A stretch of 30,849 nt of DNA from an uncultured Neglectibacter sp. (GCA_937958185.1 CALFFN010000018.1:1-30849), one strand, 5' to 3'. Positions 23,207 through 30,791 are shown, numbered from the stretch's first letter. The notes: generated by a model from the letters alone, not told the origin. Numbers and translations: made by a program.

Positions 23207-23299
23207 AGATAACGTTCCTTTCTGGATTGATTTTTTTATGTTGTTCCGCCCGGCTGGCGTTTTGTCGCAGCGGGCGGCGGTCTGCCATACAAGACTTGA

Positions 23300-23773
23300 T
23301 TATAGAAGCTCCTCCATTTGATGGAAGGTGTCCACCATGCCAAATTTTTGATACAGGGCAATGGCGTCCCGGTTGAAATCCCACACCATCAGGGTCAGTT
23401 TAGCGGCTTGGTGTTCCTGCGCCCGCCGTTTTGCCTCTTCCAAAAGCGCCGTCGCAATGCCCTGGCGCCGAAACGCTGGCGCGGTGTACAGATGCTCGAT
23501 ATGGGCGACCCTTGCGGGGCGGATCGGATATTCCGGGATATCCGGGTTTTCCTTGATATTAAGCTGACAGAAGCCTGTCAGCTCGCCGTCTTTTTCCACG
23601 CCGAAAAACAGGCAGTTCGGGTCCTGCAGCTCCTCCGCATACGCTTCCATGGAAGGAACGGCAAGGGTCTCCTTGAAAATATGGGGGATCGCCCGGTGGT
23701 GGGACAGGTGCAGCTCCGTAAGGAAATTTGTAAGGACGTCGTAGTCCTCTATAGTCAAATCGCGAATTTTCAT
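23300..23773 (-). CDS. GNAT family N-acetyltransferase (first of a tandem pair)
   Basis: A 157-residue acetyltransferase. The acetyl-CoA pyrophosphate loop is APAFRRQGIATALL (about 98-111), and LTLMVWDFNRDAIALYQKFGM near 126-146 is the conserved C-terminal part. The substrate is unknown. It shares many residues with the next gene upstream, including PAFRR(Q/K)GIAT and LMVW-FN-DA--LY, so the two are probably a tandem duplication. GAGGGAAT precedes the ATG. It begins 25 bases after the stop of its paralogue, so the two are co-transcribed. Confidence 0.88.
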   Translation of the reverse strand: MKIRDLTIEDYDVLTNFLTELHLSHHRAIPHIFKETLAVPSMEAYAEELQDPNCLFFGVEKDGELTGFCQLNIKENPDIPEYPIRPARVAHIEHLYTAPAFRRQGIATALLEEAKRRAQEHQAAKLTLMVWDFNRDAIALYQKFGMVDTFHQMEELL

Positions 23774-23798
23774 TTTTCATTCCCTCATAGTAAATGGG

Positions 23799-24281
23799 TT
23801 ACAATTTTTTCTCCATGTTTATCATGGCAGGGGTAAAGCCCAGCTTCCGATACAGCCCCAGCGCGTCCTCGTTAAACGACCACACCATCAGCGAAAGATG
23901 GGAAACACCCCTTTCCCGTGCAAGCCGTTCCGCTTCCCGGTAGAGCAGAGTGGCAATGCCCTTTCTGCGAAAGGCAGGGGAAACGTACAGATCGTCAATG
24001 TGCCCGCTTTGCCGGGGCAGCAGGGGAAAGAGGGGGTCGTCCGGGATACTTTTCCAGATCAGAACGCACATTCCCGCAGGCGTTCCATCTTCCTCCGCCA
24101 GAAACATACAGCGGTCTTCTTTTTCCAGATCATGACAGAACACATCTTCCGGCGGCAGCCCGGCTTCCGGGCGGAAAATTTCCGGCATGGCTTCCGCGTG
24201 AAGCCGGTGCAGGTCCCGGTAGAACGCGGCAAATGTGCCGTAATCCTCCGGCGTCATACTGCGAATGGAAATTTTACTCAT
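23799..24281 (-). CDS. GNAT family N-acetyltransferase (second of a tandem pair)
   Basis: A 160-residue acetyltransferase with the CoA-binding loop SPAFRRKGIATLLY near residues 99-112 and LSLMVWSFNEDALGLYRKLGF downstream. It is a clear paralogue of the gene below it. The ATG at 24281 is preferred over an in-frame GTG two codons upstream, since the GGAGG site has 7 bases to the ATG but almost none to the GTG. It has its own promoter in the 72-base gap after the HxlR gene. Substrate unknown. Confidence 0.88.
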   Translation of the reverse strand: MSKISIRSMTPEDYGTFAAFYRDLHRLHAEAMPEIFRPEAGLPPEDVFCHDLEKEDRCMFLAEEDGTPAGMCVLIWKSIPDDPLFPLLPRQSGHIDDLYVSPAFRRKGIATLLYREAERLARERGVSHLSLMVWSFNEDALGLYRKLGFTPAMINMEKKL

Positions 24282-24304
24282 GCGCACCCCTCCGTTTCTT
24301 TTTC

Positions 24305-24333
24305 ATTTTAGCATAGCTTGTCAAAGCCTGCAA
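24305..24333 (-). promoter_or_regulatory. Promoter of the GNAT pair
   Basis: On the minus strand TTGCAG (24333-24328), a 17-base spacer and TAAAAT (24310-24305) with an extended TG element one base before the -10 box. Confidence 0.65.
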
Positions 24334-24353
24334 TGGGAACTTCCCGGCAGCTC

Positions 24354-24689
24354 CTATTTCAGCGAAGCCTTATATCCCTCGCCCCAGCTCCGCATGGCGT
24401 CAAGAATAGGGCGCAGGCTCTGTCCCAGCTCTGTTAAAGTGTACTCCACTCTGGGCGGCACCTCGGCATATACTGTGCGGGTCAATAAGCCGCTTTCTTC
24501 CATTGCCCGAAGCTGTGTGGTCAATACCTTTTGGGAGATATTGCCGACAGATTTTTTCAATTCCCCAAAGCGTTTCGTGCCCGGAAGCAGGTCGCGCAAG
24601 ATCAGGGCCTTCCATTTATCGCCAATTAAAGTCAATGTCGTTTCCACAGGACAGGCGGGCAATTCCCTGATTGCTTTTTGTTCGCTCAT
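24354..24689 (-). CDS. HxlR family (DUF24) transcriptional regulator with single N-terminal cysteine
   Basis: A 111-residue winged-helix regulator. The start ELPACPVETTLTLIGDKWK (about 10-27), LPGTKRFGELKKSV, ISQKVLTTQLRAMEESGLL (recognition helix) and RVEYTLTELGQSL are typical HxlR. The only cysteine, Cys13, sits where the redox-sensing Cys of YodB, HypR and QsrR lies. The start at 24689 is chosen for GGAGG at 8 bases; the frame stays open to 24764 across the promoter. It is divergent from the MBL-macrodomain-sirtuin genes. Likely a repressor of its own gene and a regulator of that operon, through similar palindromes on both sides. The signal sensed is inference. Confidence 0.9.
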   Translation of the reverse strand: MSEQKAIRELPACPVETTLTLIGDKWKALILRDLLPGTKRFGELKKSVGNISQKVLTTQLRAMEESGLLTRTVYAEVPPRVEYTLTELGQSLRPILDAMRSWGEGYKASLK

Positions 24690-24708
24690 ATTGGTGACCT
24701 CCATGTAA

Positions 24709-24726
24709 TAGTTTCCTTTTGAAACT
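24709..24726 (-). promoter_or_regulatory. Candidate HxlR operator at its own promoter
   Basis: The plus strand reads TAGTTTCCTTTTGAAACT; AGTTTC and GAAACT are exact complements with a 5-base spacer. It lies just after the expected transcription start of the HxlR gene and is similar to the element at 24876-24895. Confidence 0.55.
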
Positions 24727-24735
24727 TTATATCCA

Positions 24736-24764
24736 ATTATATCATTGGGGTCTATTTGAATCAA
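24736..24764 (-). promoter_or_regulatory. Promoter of the HxlR regulator gene
   Basis: On the minus strand TTGATT (24764-24759), a 17-base spacer and a perfect TATAAT (24741-24736). Confidence 0.82.
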
Positions 24765-24862
24765 GATTCCTCTCCAAAACAGGAAACAAAAAATTTTTGG
24801 AAAAAATTATTTCTTCCTCGTATCGGCTCGAAAAGCCGGAAATCACGCATTTGTTTCTTCCC

Positions 24863-24895
24863 GGTAACTGTGCAATAGTATCCTTTCGGTAACTA
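24863..24895 (+). promoter_or_regulatory. Candidate HxlR binding array upstream of the MBL-macro-sirtuin operon
   Basis: Three half-sites are visible: GGTAACT (24863-24869), AGTATCC (24877-24883) and GGTAACT (24888-24894). The last two make an imperfect 20-bp palindrome (24876-24895) resembling the site at the HxlR start. The two GGTAACT copies start 25 bases apart. If the promoter at 24916-24944 is right, the array lies upstream of the -35 box, an activator-like position. Confidence 0.5.
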
Positions 24896-24915
24896 CGCCA
24901 CAAAAAAGTGCTTAC

Positions 24916-24944
24916 TTTACACTTGGAACTGCCGGCTGTATCAT
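24916..24944 (+). promoter_or_regulatory. Candidate promoter of the MBL-macro-sirtuin operon
   Basis: TTTACA (24916-24921), a 17-base spacer and TATCAT (24939-24944), 69 bases before the start codon. Weaker alternatives inside the half-site array cannot be excluded. The 323-base gap 24690-25012 otherwise holds only AT-rich sequence. Confidence 0.55.
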
Positions 24945-25012
24945 ATAGGCAAGAGCTACGGAGAGCGGCCGCTGCAAGGCTCGGAATAAAATTATTTCAG
25001 GAGGCTATCGCT

Positions 25013-25810
25013 ATGAACAAGAACGCTTTTACAACTGTAAATCTCAAAAAGGGCGAAATGAACATTTATGACTTTGGCGGCGTCAAGCTGCACGCATACA
25101 AGACCAACGATTTCATCGACGATGAGGTTTTCATCATTGAGAAAAACGGCAGAGCCGTTATCATCGAGTCCCCCTGCTTCTTTGACAACAATGAAGAGCT
25201 CGCGAAATATCTGAAGGATATCGGGGCTGAGGTCGATGGAATGCTTATCGCCTACCATGGCGCGGGCGCTGCCTTCCTGCCGGAAGCCCGGAAATACGCA
25301 ACGAAAAACGCAGTTGACTATTCCGAAAACGGTGGCGGAAAGGCGCTGGTGGATAATTTCAAAAATATGTTCGGGGAAATTTTCGACAGCTCCATTCACA
25401 AGATCACCGATGTCATCGAGGAGGGAAAGGTAACGATCGGCGGAATTGATTTTGAGATCAAGCAGACCGCGGAAGCCTTTGATATCGCGATCCCTGAGAT
25501 CAACGCCGTTTACACCCATATGCTGGGTCATGACTGCCATTCCATCGTTGCCGGCGCGGCACATGCAGACGGTATCGTGGCAGAGCTGAAAGGGTATATT
25601 GCCAAAGGCTATGATTTGATTTTGACCTCTCACTACACGCCGGAAGACCTGAAAGACGCCCAAACAAAAATCGACTATCTTGAAAACCTGAAAAAGATAG
25701 CGGCAGGCTGTGCGGACGCCGACAGCTTTAAGGCGGAAGTGCAAAAACAGTACCCCGCGTACAGCGGACAGAACTATCTGGATATGACGGCGGGATTTTT
25801 CTACGCCTGA
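25013..25810 (+). CDS. Metallo-beta-lactamase-fold-like protein lacking the canonical zinc motif
   Basis: A 265-residue protein with the strand order and spacing of an MBL-fold hydrolase: VFIIEKNGRAVIIESP (near 39-54), then IAYHGAGAAFLPEA (79-92) where the HxHxDH motif should be, a GHDCHSIV segment (172-179) and LTSHYTPED (204-212). Only one His of the first motif remains, so the usual dinuclear zinc site is not formed. I do not know its function. AGGAGG lies 8 bases before the ATG at 25013; the frame open from 24908 has no site. It is divergent from the HxlR gene and 147 bases upstream of the macrodomain gene, probably in the same operon. Confidence 0.78.
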   Translation: MNKNAFTTVNLKKGEMNIYDFGGVKLHAYKTNDFIDDEVFIIEKNGRAVIIESPCFFDNNEELAKYLKDIGAEVDGMLIAYHGAGAAFLPEARKYATKNAVDYSENGGGKALVDNFKNMFGEIFDSSIHKITDVIEEGKVTIGGIDFEIKQTAEAFDIAIPEINAVYTHMLGHDCHSIVAGAAHADGIVAELKGYIAKGYDLILTSHYTPEDLKDAQTKIDYLENLKKIAAGCADADSFKAEVQKQYPAYSGQNYLDMTAGFFYA

Positions 25811-25957
25811 CAGAATTGCGGGACTGTCACAAGGATAGCCCCGTTTCTTCTTACCCGGAAGTGGCGGTATTGATATCATGGATAGCGGCAAAAGGAAAAG
25901 GGTCGCGGCAGATGTTTGGCAATTCGCCCGGAAACAATGTGCGGAGAGGAGAAGAAG

Positions 25958-26752
25958 ATGACGCAAAACGAAAGAAGAAAATATTTGATAAAGGCTTTGC
26001 TGGAAGAACAGCCCCATTATTCCAGCATGGAAATTCCCGCTGACGAGCGGGAACAGAAAATCCTGCTTCGCGCGCTGTTCAATCTCCGTATGCCGAACCC
26101 CGCAGGCGATGAGTTTTTAGCCGTGCAGGACGCCTATTTACGGGAAGAAACACGGCAAAAGGGGATCACAGACCTGACAGATTTGGAGCCGCTGCAAGAT
26201 GGGCTGTATCTTTGGCGCGGAGATATTACCACACTTCGCTGCGACGCTATCGTAAACGCCGCCAACAGTCAAATGCTCGGCTGCTTCTGCCCGAATCACG
26301 GCTGCATTGACAACGCAATTCATACCTACGCGGGGGTGCAGCTCCGTTTGGCTTGCGCCGAGCTTATGAGACAGCAGGGCTGCGAAGAGGAAACGGGAAA
26401 GGCAAAGCTCACGCCTGCCTTTAATCTGCCCAGCCGGTATGTGCTGCACACAGTGGGTCCGATAGTTTATGGGCATTTGACCCGGCGGGACTGTGAGCAG
26501 CTTGCGTCCTGCTACCGTTCCTGTCTGGAATTGGCGGAGCAGAACAAGTTAAGAAGTATTGCGTTTTGCTGCATTTCCACAGGGAAATTTCACTTTCCAA
26601 ATGAGAAAGCGGCGGAGATCGCCGTCCAGACCGTAAGGGACTACAGGAAACAGGCGCACAGTGAAATAGAGGTGATTTTCAATGTCTTTCGGGAAACCGA
26701 CTACAATATCTATCGAAAGCTGCTCCAAACAGATCGGCAGGCTGAAAAATGA
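25958..26752 (+). CDS. Zinc-containing macrodomain protein-ADP-ribose hydrolase
   Basis: A 264-residue protein with an N-terminal helical extension (1-80) and a macrodomain. The ADP-ribose loop is GDITTLRCDAIVNAAN (88-103). The zinc-macro signature follows as LGCFCPNHGCIDNAIH (107-122), with Cys and His residues placed to bind zinc, and PAFNLPSRYVLHTVGP comes later. These enzymes remove mono-ADP-ribose put on proteins by class M sirtuins. The SirTM gene overlaps its 3' end by 71 bases, the known pairing. The ATG at 25958 has AGAGGAG upstream. The 147-base gap before it shows no clear promoter or terminator. Confidence 0.93.
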   Translation: MTQNERRKYLIKALLEEQPHYSSMEIPADEREQKILLRALFNLRMPNPAGDEFLAVQDAYLREETRQKGITDLTDLEPLQDGLYLWRGDITTLRCDAIVNAANSQMLGCFCPNHGCIDNAIHTYAGVQLRLACAELMRQQGCEEETGKAKLTPAFNLPSRYVLHTVGPIVYGHLTRRDCEQLASCYRSCLELAEQNKLRSIAFCCISTGKFHFPNEKAAEIAVQTVRDYRKQAHSEIEVIFNVFRETDYNIYRKLLQTDRQAEK

Positions 26753-27551
26753 AATAGAAAAAGCGGACGCCGTTTTGATCGGCGCAGGGGCGGGAATGTC
26801 CACCTCGGCGGGATTTGCCTATGACGGCGAGCGGTTTGAACGGAATTTTGCCGATTTCCGCAGAAAATACGGATTTACCGATATGTATTCCGGGGGCTTC
26901 TATCCATATGATTCCCTGGAGGAATACTGGGCATGGTGGTCACGGCATATTCTGCTGAACCGTTACGACGTGCCTGCGGGAGAGCCCTATACCGCGCTGC
27001 TGCGGCTGGTAAAGGAAAAGGACTACTTTGTGCTGACGACCAATGTGGACCATCAATTTCAACTTGCAGGCTTTGATAAGCAGCGATTATTCTATACACA
27101 GGGCGATTACGGTCTGTGGCAATGCTCCAAGCCCTGCCACAGGAAAACCTATGACAATGAAGAAGCAGTGCGGCTGATGGCGGCGGAGCAAAAGGATCTG
27201 AAGATACCATCGGAGCTGGTTCCCAAATGCCCTGTGTGCGGCGCTCCCATGACGATGAACCTGCGGTGCGACGATTCCTTTGTGCAGGACGAAGGGTGGT
27301 ATGCGGCGGCAAGCCGTTATGAAGATTTTGTACGGCGGCACAGCGCTGGGCACATACTGTTCTTAGAGCTTGGCGTGGGCGCGAACACCCCTGTAATTAT
27401 CAAATATCCGTTTTGGAACATGACAGCGCAGAATGAGAAAGCGGTTTACGCCTGCATCAACAAAGGGGAGGCGGTATGCCCGAAAGAAATCGCCGGGCGG
27501 TCAATTTGTATCAACGAGGATATCTCTGCGGTATTGAGGGCGTTGGAGTAG
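26682..27551 (+). CDS. Class M sirtuin (SirTM), probable protein ADP-ribosyltransferase
   Basis: A 289-residue sirtuin-fold protein. The NAD loop is VLIGAGAGMSTSAGF (31-45), TTNVDHQF is at 119-126, and the classical catalytic His is replaced by Gln140 in TQGDYG. A four-Cys zinc finger is formed by Cys148, 152, 183 and 186. N121, Q140 and R195 fall at a constant offset from the catalytic residues I recall for streptococcal SirTM (118, 137, 192). Class M sirtuins ADP-ribosylate proteins rather than deacylate. The ATG at 26682 lies inside the macrodomain gene behind AGAGGTGA, so translation is coupled. A strong terminator follows. Target unknown here. Confidence 0.92.
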   Translation: MSFGKPTTISIESCSKQIGRLKNEIEKADAVLIGAGAGMSTSAGFAYDGERFERNFADFRRKYGFTDMYSGGFYPYDSLEEYWAWWSRHILLNRYDVPAGEPYTALLRLVKEKDYFVLTTNVDHQFQLAGFDKQRLFYTQGDYGLWQCSKPCHRKTYDNEEAVRLMAAEQKDLKIPSELVPKCPVCGAPMTMNLRCDDSFVQDEGWYAAASRYEDFVRRHSAGHILFLELGVGANTPVIIKYPFWNMTAQNEKAVYACINKGEAVCPKEIAGRSICINEDISAVLRALE

Positions 27552-27585
27552 AGGAATATTTTTGAAGAAATAGTTTGCTCATAAA

Positions 27586-27617
27586 AAAGGTCCGGATCAT
27601 GCGATCCGGACCTTTCC
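27586..27617. terminator. Bidirectional terminator between SirTM and rubredoxin genes
   Basis: A perfect 13-bp stem, AAAGGTCCGGATC (27586-27598) with GATCCGGACCTTT (27603-27615), closes a 4-base loop; the A run on the left provides a T-tract on the minus strand. Confidence 0.88.
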
Positions 27618-27637
27618 CGTGATATTCTTCCAGAGAA

Positions 27638-27796
27638 TTATTCCTTGGAGAACTGCTCCTTCGGAACGCCGCAGATGGGGCAGACCCAGCTGTCGGGCAG
27701 GTCCTCGAACTTTGTGCCGGGGGCGATCCCGTTATCGGGGTCGCCGACCTCGGGGTCATAGCGATAGCCGCAAATGTCGCAAACGTAAACTTCCAT
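27638..27796 (-). CDS. Rubredoxin
   Basis: A 52-residue rubredoxin with the Fe(Cys)4 site in CDICGY (Cys 6 and 9) and CPICGVPK (Cys 39 and 42), and the conserved YDPEVGDPDNGIAPGT stretch. It carries single electrons at low potential in the cytoplasm, often to oxygen- or peroxide-reducing enzymes in anaerobes. The start at 27796 has AGGAGG 9 bases upstream; the open frame above is leader. It stands alone between the SirTM terminator and the V-ATPase genes. No convincing promoter was read. Confidence 0.96.
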   Translation of the reverse strand: MEVYVCDICGYRYDPEVGDPDNGIAPGTKFEDLPDSWVCPICGVPKEQFSKE

Positions 27797-27879
27797 TTTG
27801 TATTGCCTCCTGTAAAAATATTTGTATTGCTTAGAATAACCGAATTTCACCCGGATATTGCGGGCGTTCGGGGATTCCC

Positions 27880-28536
27880 TTAGATCGTTTCGTACCCGTG
27901 GGCTTCCGCCAGCATCATGTCCTTGACCTTCATCAGCCGTATCTGCGTAGAGCGCTCGTTTTCGTCCAGCTTCATGGTGATATATTTGATATTTGCCTGC
28001 AGGTCGGGGATCATCACGTGCTCCAGCGCGTTAACTCTCCGGCGGGTCTTTTCAATTTCCGCCGCCATCAGCTGGCAGGATTTTTCGCATTCCGCCAGTT
28101 TCAGCATATCGGGGAAAATGTCCGCCAAGGACTTGATCGCGTCGTCCAGATCGCTGGAGGTAAAGGCAAAGCCATAGGAAAACATATCGTTTTCATCGGG
28201 AGAACGGGTCTGGAAGGTGAATTTGGGAATTTCCACGCTCATCACGTTTTCCACGCCGCTTTCCAGGCTGACCTTCTGCTTGGGGGCGAGCATGGCGGTG
28301 TTCAGCACCTCATTCTGCATTCCGGCGCGGGCAAGAAGAAAGTTTTTGTTTGCCGCTTCGATACCGGCTTCCACCTTTTCCCGCAGCGCTTTGTTTTCCC
28401 GCACCTTTTCCAGAAACTGCCGCATCAGCTCGTCGCGCTTATCCTTGAGAAGCTTGTGCCCTTTGGTCGCTGTGACCAGCTTCTTTTTCAGCCGGGTCAG
28501 CTCCATACGGGTAGGATTTACCTGTGTGCCAGCCAA
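27880..28536 (-). CDS. V-type ATP synthase subunit D
   Basis: A 218-residue central-stalk subunit, mostly helical coiled coil. The N terminus VNPTRMELTRLKKKL, the GHKLLKDKRDELM motif and the C-terminal RRVNALEHVMIP segment are diagnostic. It transmits rotation between the A3B3 head and the membrane ring. The start is taken as TTG at 28536 because the conserved NPTRMEL motif lies just after it and AAAGGTG is about 9 bases upstream; the next in-frame ATG (28506) would cut the motif. It follows subunit B by 6 bases. It appears to be the last gene of the V-ATPase operon in this window. Confidence 0.93.
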   Translation of the reverse strand: MAGTQVNPTRMELTRLKKKLVTATKGHKLLKDKRDELMRQFLEKVRENKALREKVEAGIEAANKNFLLARAGMQNEVLNTAMLAPKQKVSLESGVENVMSVEIPKFTFQTRSPDENDMFSYGFAFTSSDLDDAIKSLADIFPDMLKLAECEKSCQLMAAEIEKTRRRVNALEHVMIPDLQANIKYITMKLDENERSTQIRLMKVKDMMLAEAHGYETI

Positions 28537-28542
28537 AGGTCA

Positions 28543-29916
28543 TCACACCTTTCCGTAATACTGGTCTAAGAACTTGTCGTTGATACGCTTCAGCTCGCTT
28601 CTGGGCAGGATAGACAGCAGCTTCCAGCCCAGGTCCAGCGTTTCCTCAATATCCCGGTTGGTGTTGTAGCCCTGGGAGACGTATTCGTTTTCAAAGGCAT
28701 CGGCAAACCTGGCGTACAGCTTGTCGATATCCGTCAGGGCGGCTTCACCCAGAACTACCATCAACTCCTTGGCTTCCTTGCCGCGGGCATAGGCGGCGAA
28801 CAGCTGGTTCATGGTGCTGGCGTGGTCGGCTCTCGTCTTGCCTTCTCCAATGCCCTTGTCCTTCAAACGGGACAGGGAGGGAAGCACGTCGATAGGGGGA
28901 GAAACGTTTTTCCGATACAGCTCGCGGCTCAGAATGATCTGCCCCTCGGTGATATAGCCGGTCAGGTCGGGAATGGGGTGGGTCTTGTCGTCCTCCGGCA
29001 TGGACAGAATGGGGATCAGGGTGATGGAGCCGGTCTTGCCCTTCTGCCGTCCGGCTCTCTCGTACAGAGAAGCCAGGTCGGTGTACATATAGCCGGGATA
29101 GCCGCGGCGACCGGGCACTTCTTTCCGGGCGGCGGACACCTCGCGCAAAGCGTCGGCGTAGTTCGTGATATCCGTCAAAATGACCAGCACGTGGTAATTT
29201 TTCTCAAATGCCAGGTATTCCGCGGCGGTCAGAGCCATTCTGGGGGTGGCGATACGTTCTACCGCGGGGTCGTTTGCCAGGTTCACAAACATCACGGTGC
29301 GGTCGATGGCGCCGGTTTCCTGAAAGCTCTGAATGAAATAGTTGGATTCCTCAAAGGTGATACCCATGGCGGCAAAGACCACCACAAAGGGGTCGTTCGT
29401 GCCGCGCACCTTTGCCTGTCTTGCGATCTGCGCCGCCAGCTGGGCATGGGGCAGACCGCTGGCGGAGAAGATGGGCAGCTTCTGCCCGCGCACCAGGGTG
29501 TTCAAGCCATCAATGGCGGACACGCCGGTCTGGATAAATTCCTGGGGATAGTTCCTGGCGGCAGGGTTCATGGGAAGACCGTTGATGTCGTCCCTGCGGT
29601 CAGGCAGGATCTCGGGACCCCCGTCGATGGGACGCCCCAGGCCGTCGAACACGCGCCCCAGCATATCCTCGCTGACGCCCAGCTCCATGCTGCGCCCCAG
29701 AAAGCGGACCTTGGAATTGGAAAGGTTGATGCCGGTGGAGTTTTCAAACAACTGCACCAGCGCGTTGCCCTCGTTGATTTCCAGAACCTTGCAGCGGCGC
29801 TTTTCGCCGTTCCACAGCTCGATTTCCGCCAGCTCGTCATAGGAGACGTTTTCCACGTCCCGCACCAGCATCAAAGGACCGGCAACTTCCTGAATCGTTC
29901 TGTATTCCTTTGGCAT
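28543..29916 (-). CDS. V-type ATP synthase subunit B
   Basis: A 457-residue non-catalytic nucleotide-binding head subunit. Typical elements are the EVAGPLMLV start, LGRVFDGLGRPIDGGP (85-100), RGQKLPIFSASGLPH (143-157, a degenerate P-loop), PGRRGYPGYMYTDLAS (about 268-283) and the C-terminal LLSILPRSELKRI. It alternates with subunit A in the A3B3 ring. Its ATG overlaps the subunit A stop as TAATG, so they are translationally coupled. The ion moved (H+ or Na+) cannot be judged because the membrane ring genes are outside the window. Confidence 0.96.
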   Translation of the reverse strand: MPKEYRTIQEVAGPLMLVRDVENVSYDELAEIELWNGEKRRCKVLEINEGNALVQLFENSTGINLSNSKVRFLGRSMELGVSEDMLGRVFDGLGRPIDGGPEILPDRRDDINGLPMNPAARNYPQEFIQTGVSAIDGLNTLVRGQKLPIFSASGLPHAQLAAQIARQAKVRGTNDPFVVVFAAMGITFEESNYFIQSFQETGAIDRTVMFVNLANDPAVERIATPRMALTAAEYLAFEKNYHVLVILTDITNYADALREVSAARKEVPGRRGYPGYMYTDLASLYERAGRQKGKTGSITLIPILSMPEDDKTHPIPDLTGYITEGQIILSRELYRKNVSPPIDVLPSLSRLKDKGIGEGKTRADHASTMNQLFAAYARGKEAKELMVVLGEAALTDIDKLYARFADAFENEYVSQGYNTNRDIEETLDLGWKLLSILPRSELKRINDKFLDQYYGKV

Positions 29917-30791
29917 TAGAAGTCCTCCTTTGTCTGCTTCGCTTCGTCAAGCTCCTTGTCCAGCTGAGCGGAAACCTCGTTGTAGGTTTCCTTTACCTTG
30001 TCGGGCTGGGTGTACTTAAAGCGACCGATCTGCTCTCTGACAGGCAGGGCGATGAGCTTTTCGATATCCACGCCGCCGTTGAGCGCGGCAAGGGATTTTT
30101 CATAGTATTCCACAATCAGCCGCAGCATATCGAACTGCTTTTCCAGAGAGGTGTAAGTGTCCACCTCGTCAAAAGCGTTCTGGTGGAGGAAGTCCTCGCG
30201 AATGGAGCGGGAAGCTTCCAGCTTCAGGCGGTCGGGGGCGCTCAGTGCGTCCATGCCCACCAGCTGTACGATCTCGTCCAGCTCCGCCTCGTCCTGCAGC
30301 AACCGCATGATCTGCGTCCGCAGCGTGACCCATTCGGGAGAAACATGGGCGACAAACCATGGCTCCATGGTGTCCAGATACAGGGAATAGCTGGTCAGCC
30401 AGTTGATGGCGGGGAAGTGGCGCTTGTACGCCAGGGAGGAATCAAGGCTCCAGAACACCTTTACAATGCGCAGTGTCGCCTGAGCCACTGGCTCGGAAAT
30501 GTCGCCGCCGGCAGGGGACACAGCGCCGATAACGGACAAAGCGCCCTCCCTGCTGCCGCTGCCCAGTGTGGACACGCGCCCGGCGCGCTCGTAGAACTGG
30601 GCCAGGCGGCTGGCGAGGTAGGCGGGGTAGCCTTCTTCGACGGGCATCTCCTCAAGGCGGCCCGACATCTCACGCAGGGCCTCGGCCCAGCGGGAGGTGG
30701 AGTCCGCGAGGACGGCCACGTCATAGCCCATGTCGCGGAAGTACTCGGCGATGGTGATGCCCGTGTAGATGGAGGCCTCACGGGCCGCGAC
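29916..30791 (-). CDS. V-type ATP synthase subunit A, 5' part missing
   Basis: The C-terminal 291 residues of the catalytic subunit. DVAVLADSTSRWAEALREMSGRLEEMP (in the first third of the fragment), EEGYPAYLASRLAQFYERAGRV and RHFPAINWLTSYS are hallmarks. The P-loop half is absent because the assembled sequence ends. The reading frame continues through the adapter at 30792-30849, adding a false N terminus; the true sequence stops at codon Val (30791-30789). About 300 N-terminal residues are expected upstream. GC at third codon positions is high (68 of 75) in the first 75 codons and lower (57 of 75) in the next 75. Confidence 0.93.
   Translation of the reverse strand, partial: VAAREASIYTGITIAEYFRDMGYDVAVLADSTSRWAEALREMSGRLEEMPVEEGYPAYLASRLAQFYERAGRVSTLGSGSREGALSVIGAVSPAGGDISEPVAQATLRIVKVFWSLDSSLAYKRHFPAINWLTSYSLYLDTMEPWFVAHVSPEWVTLRTQIMRLLQDEAELDEIVQLVGMDALSAPDRLKLEASRSIREDFLHQNAFDEVDTYTSLEKQFDMLRLIVEYYEKSLAALNGGVDIEKLIALPVREQIGRFKYTQPDKVKETYNEVSAQLDKELDEAKQTKEDF

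Noticed and set aside
23207..23299. GC-rich hairpin upstream of the sugar isomerase-like gene as a terminator
   Set aside because: The stem is imperfect and has no T-tract on the relevant strand, so it was not called.
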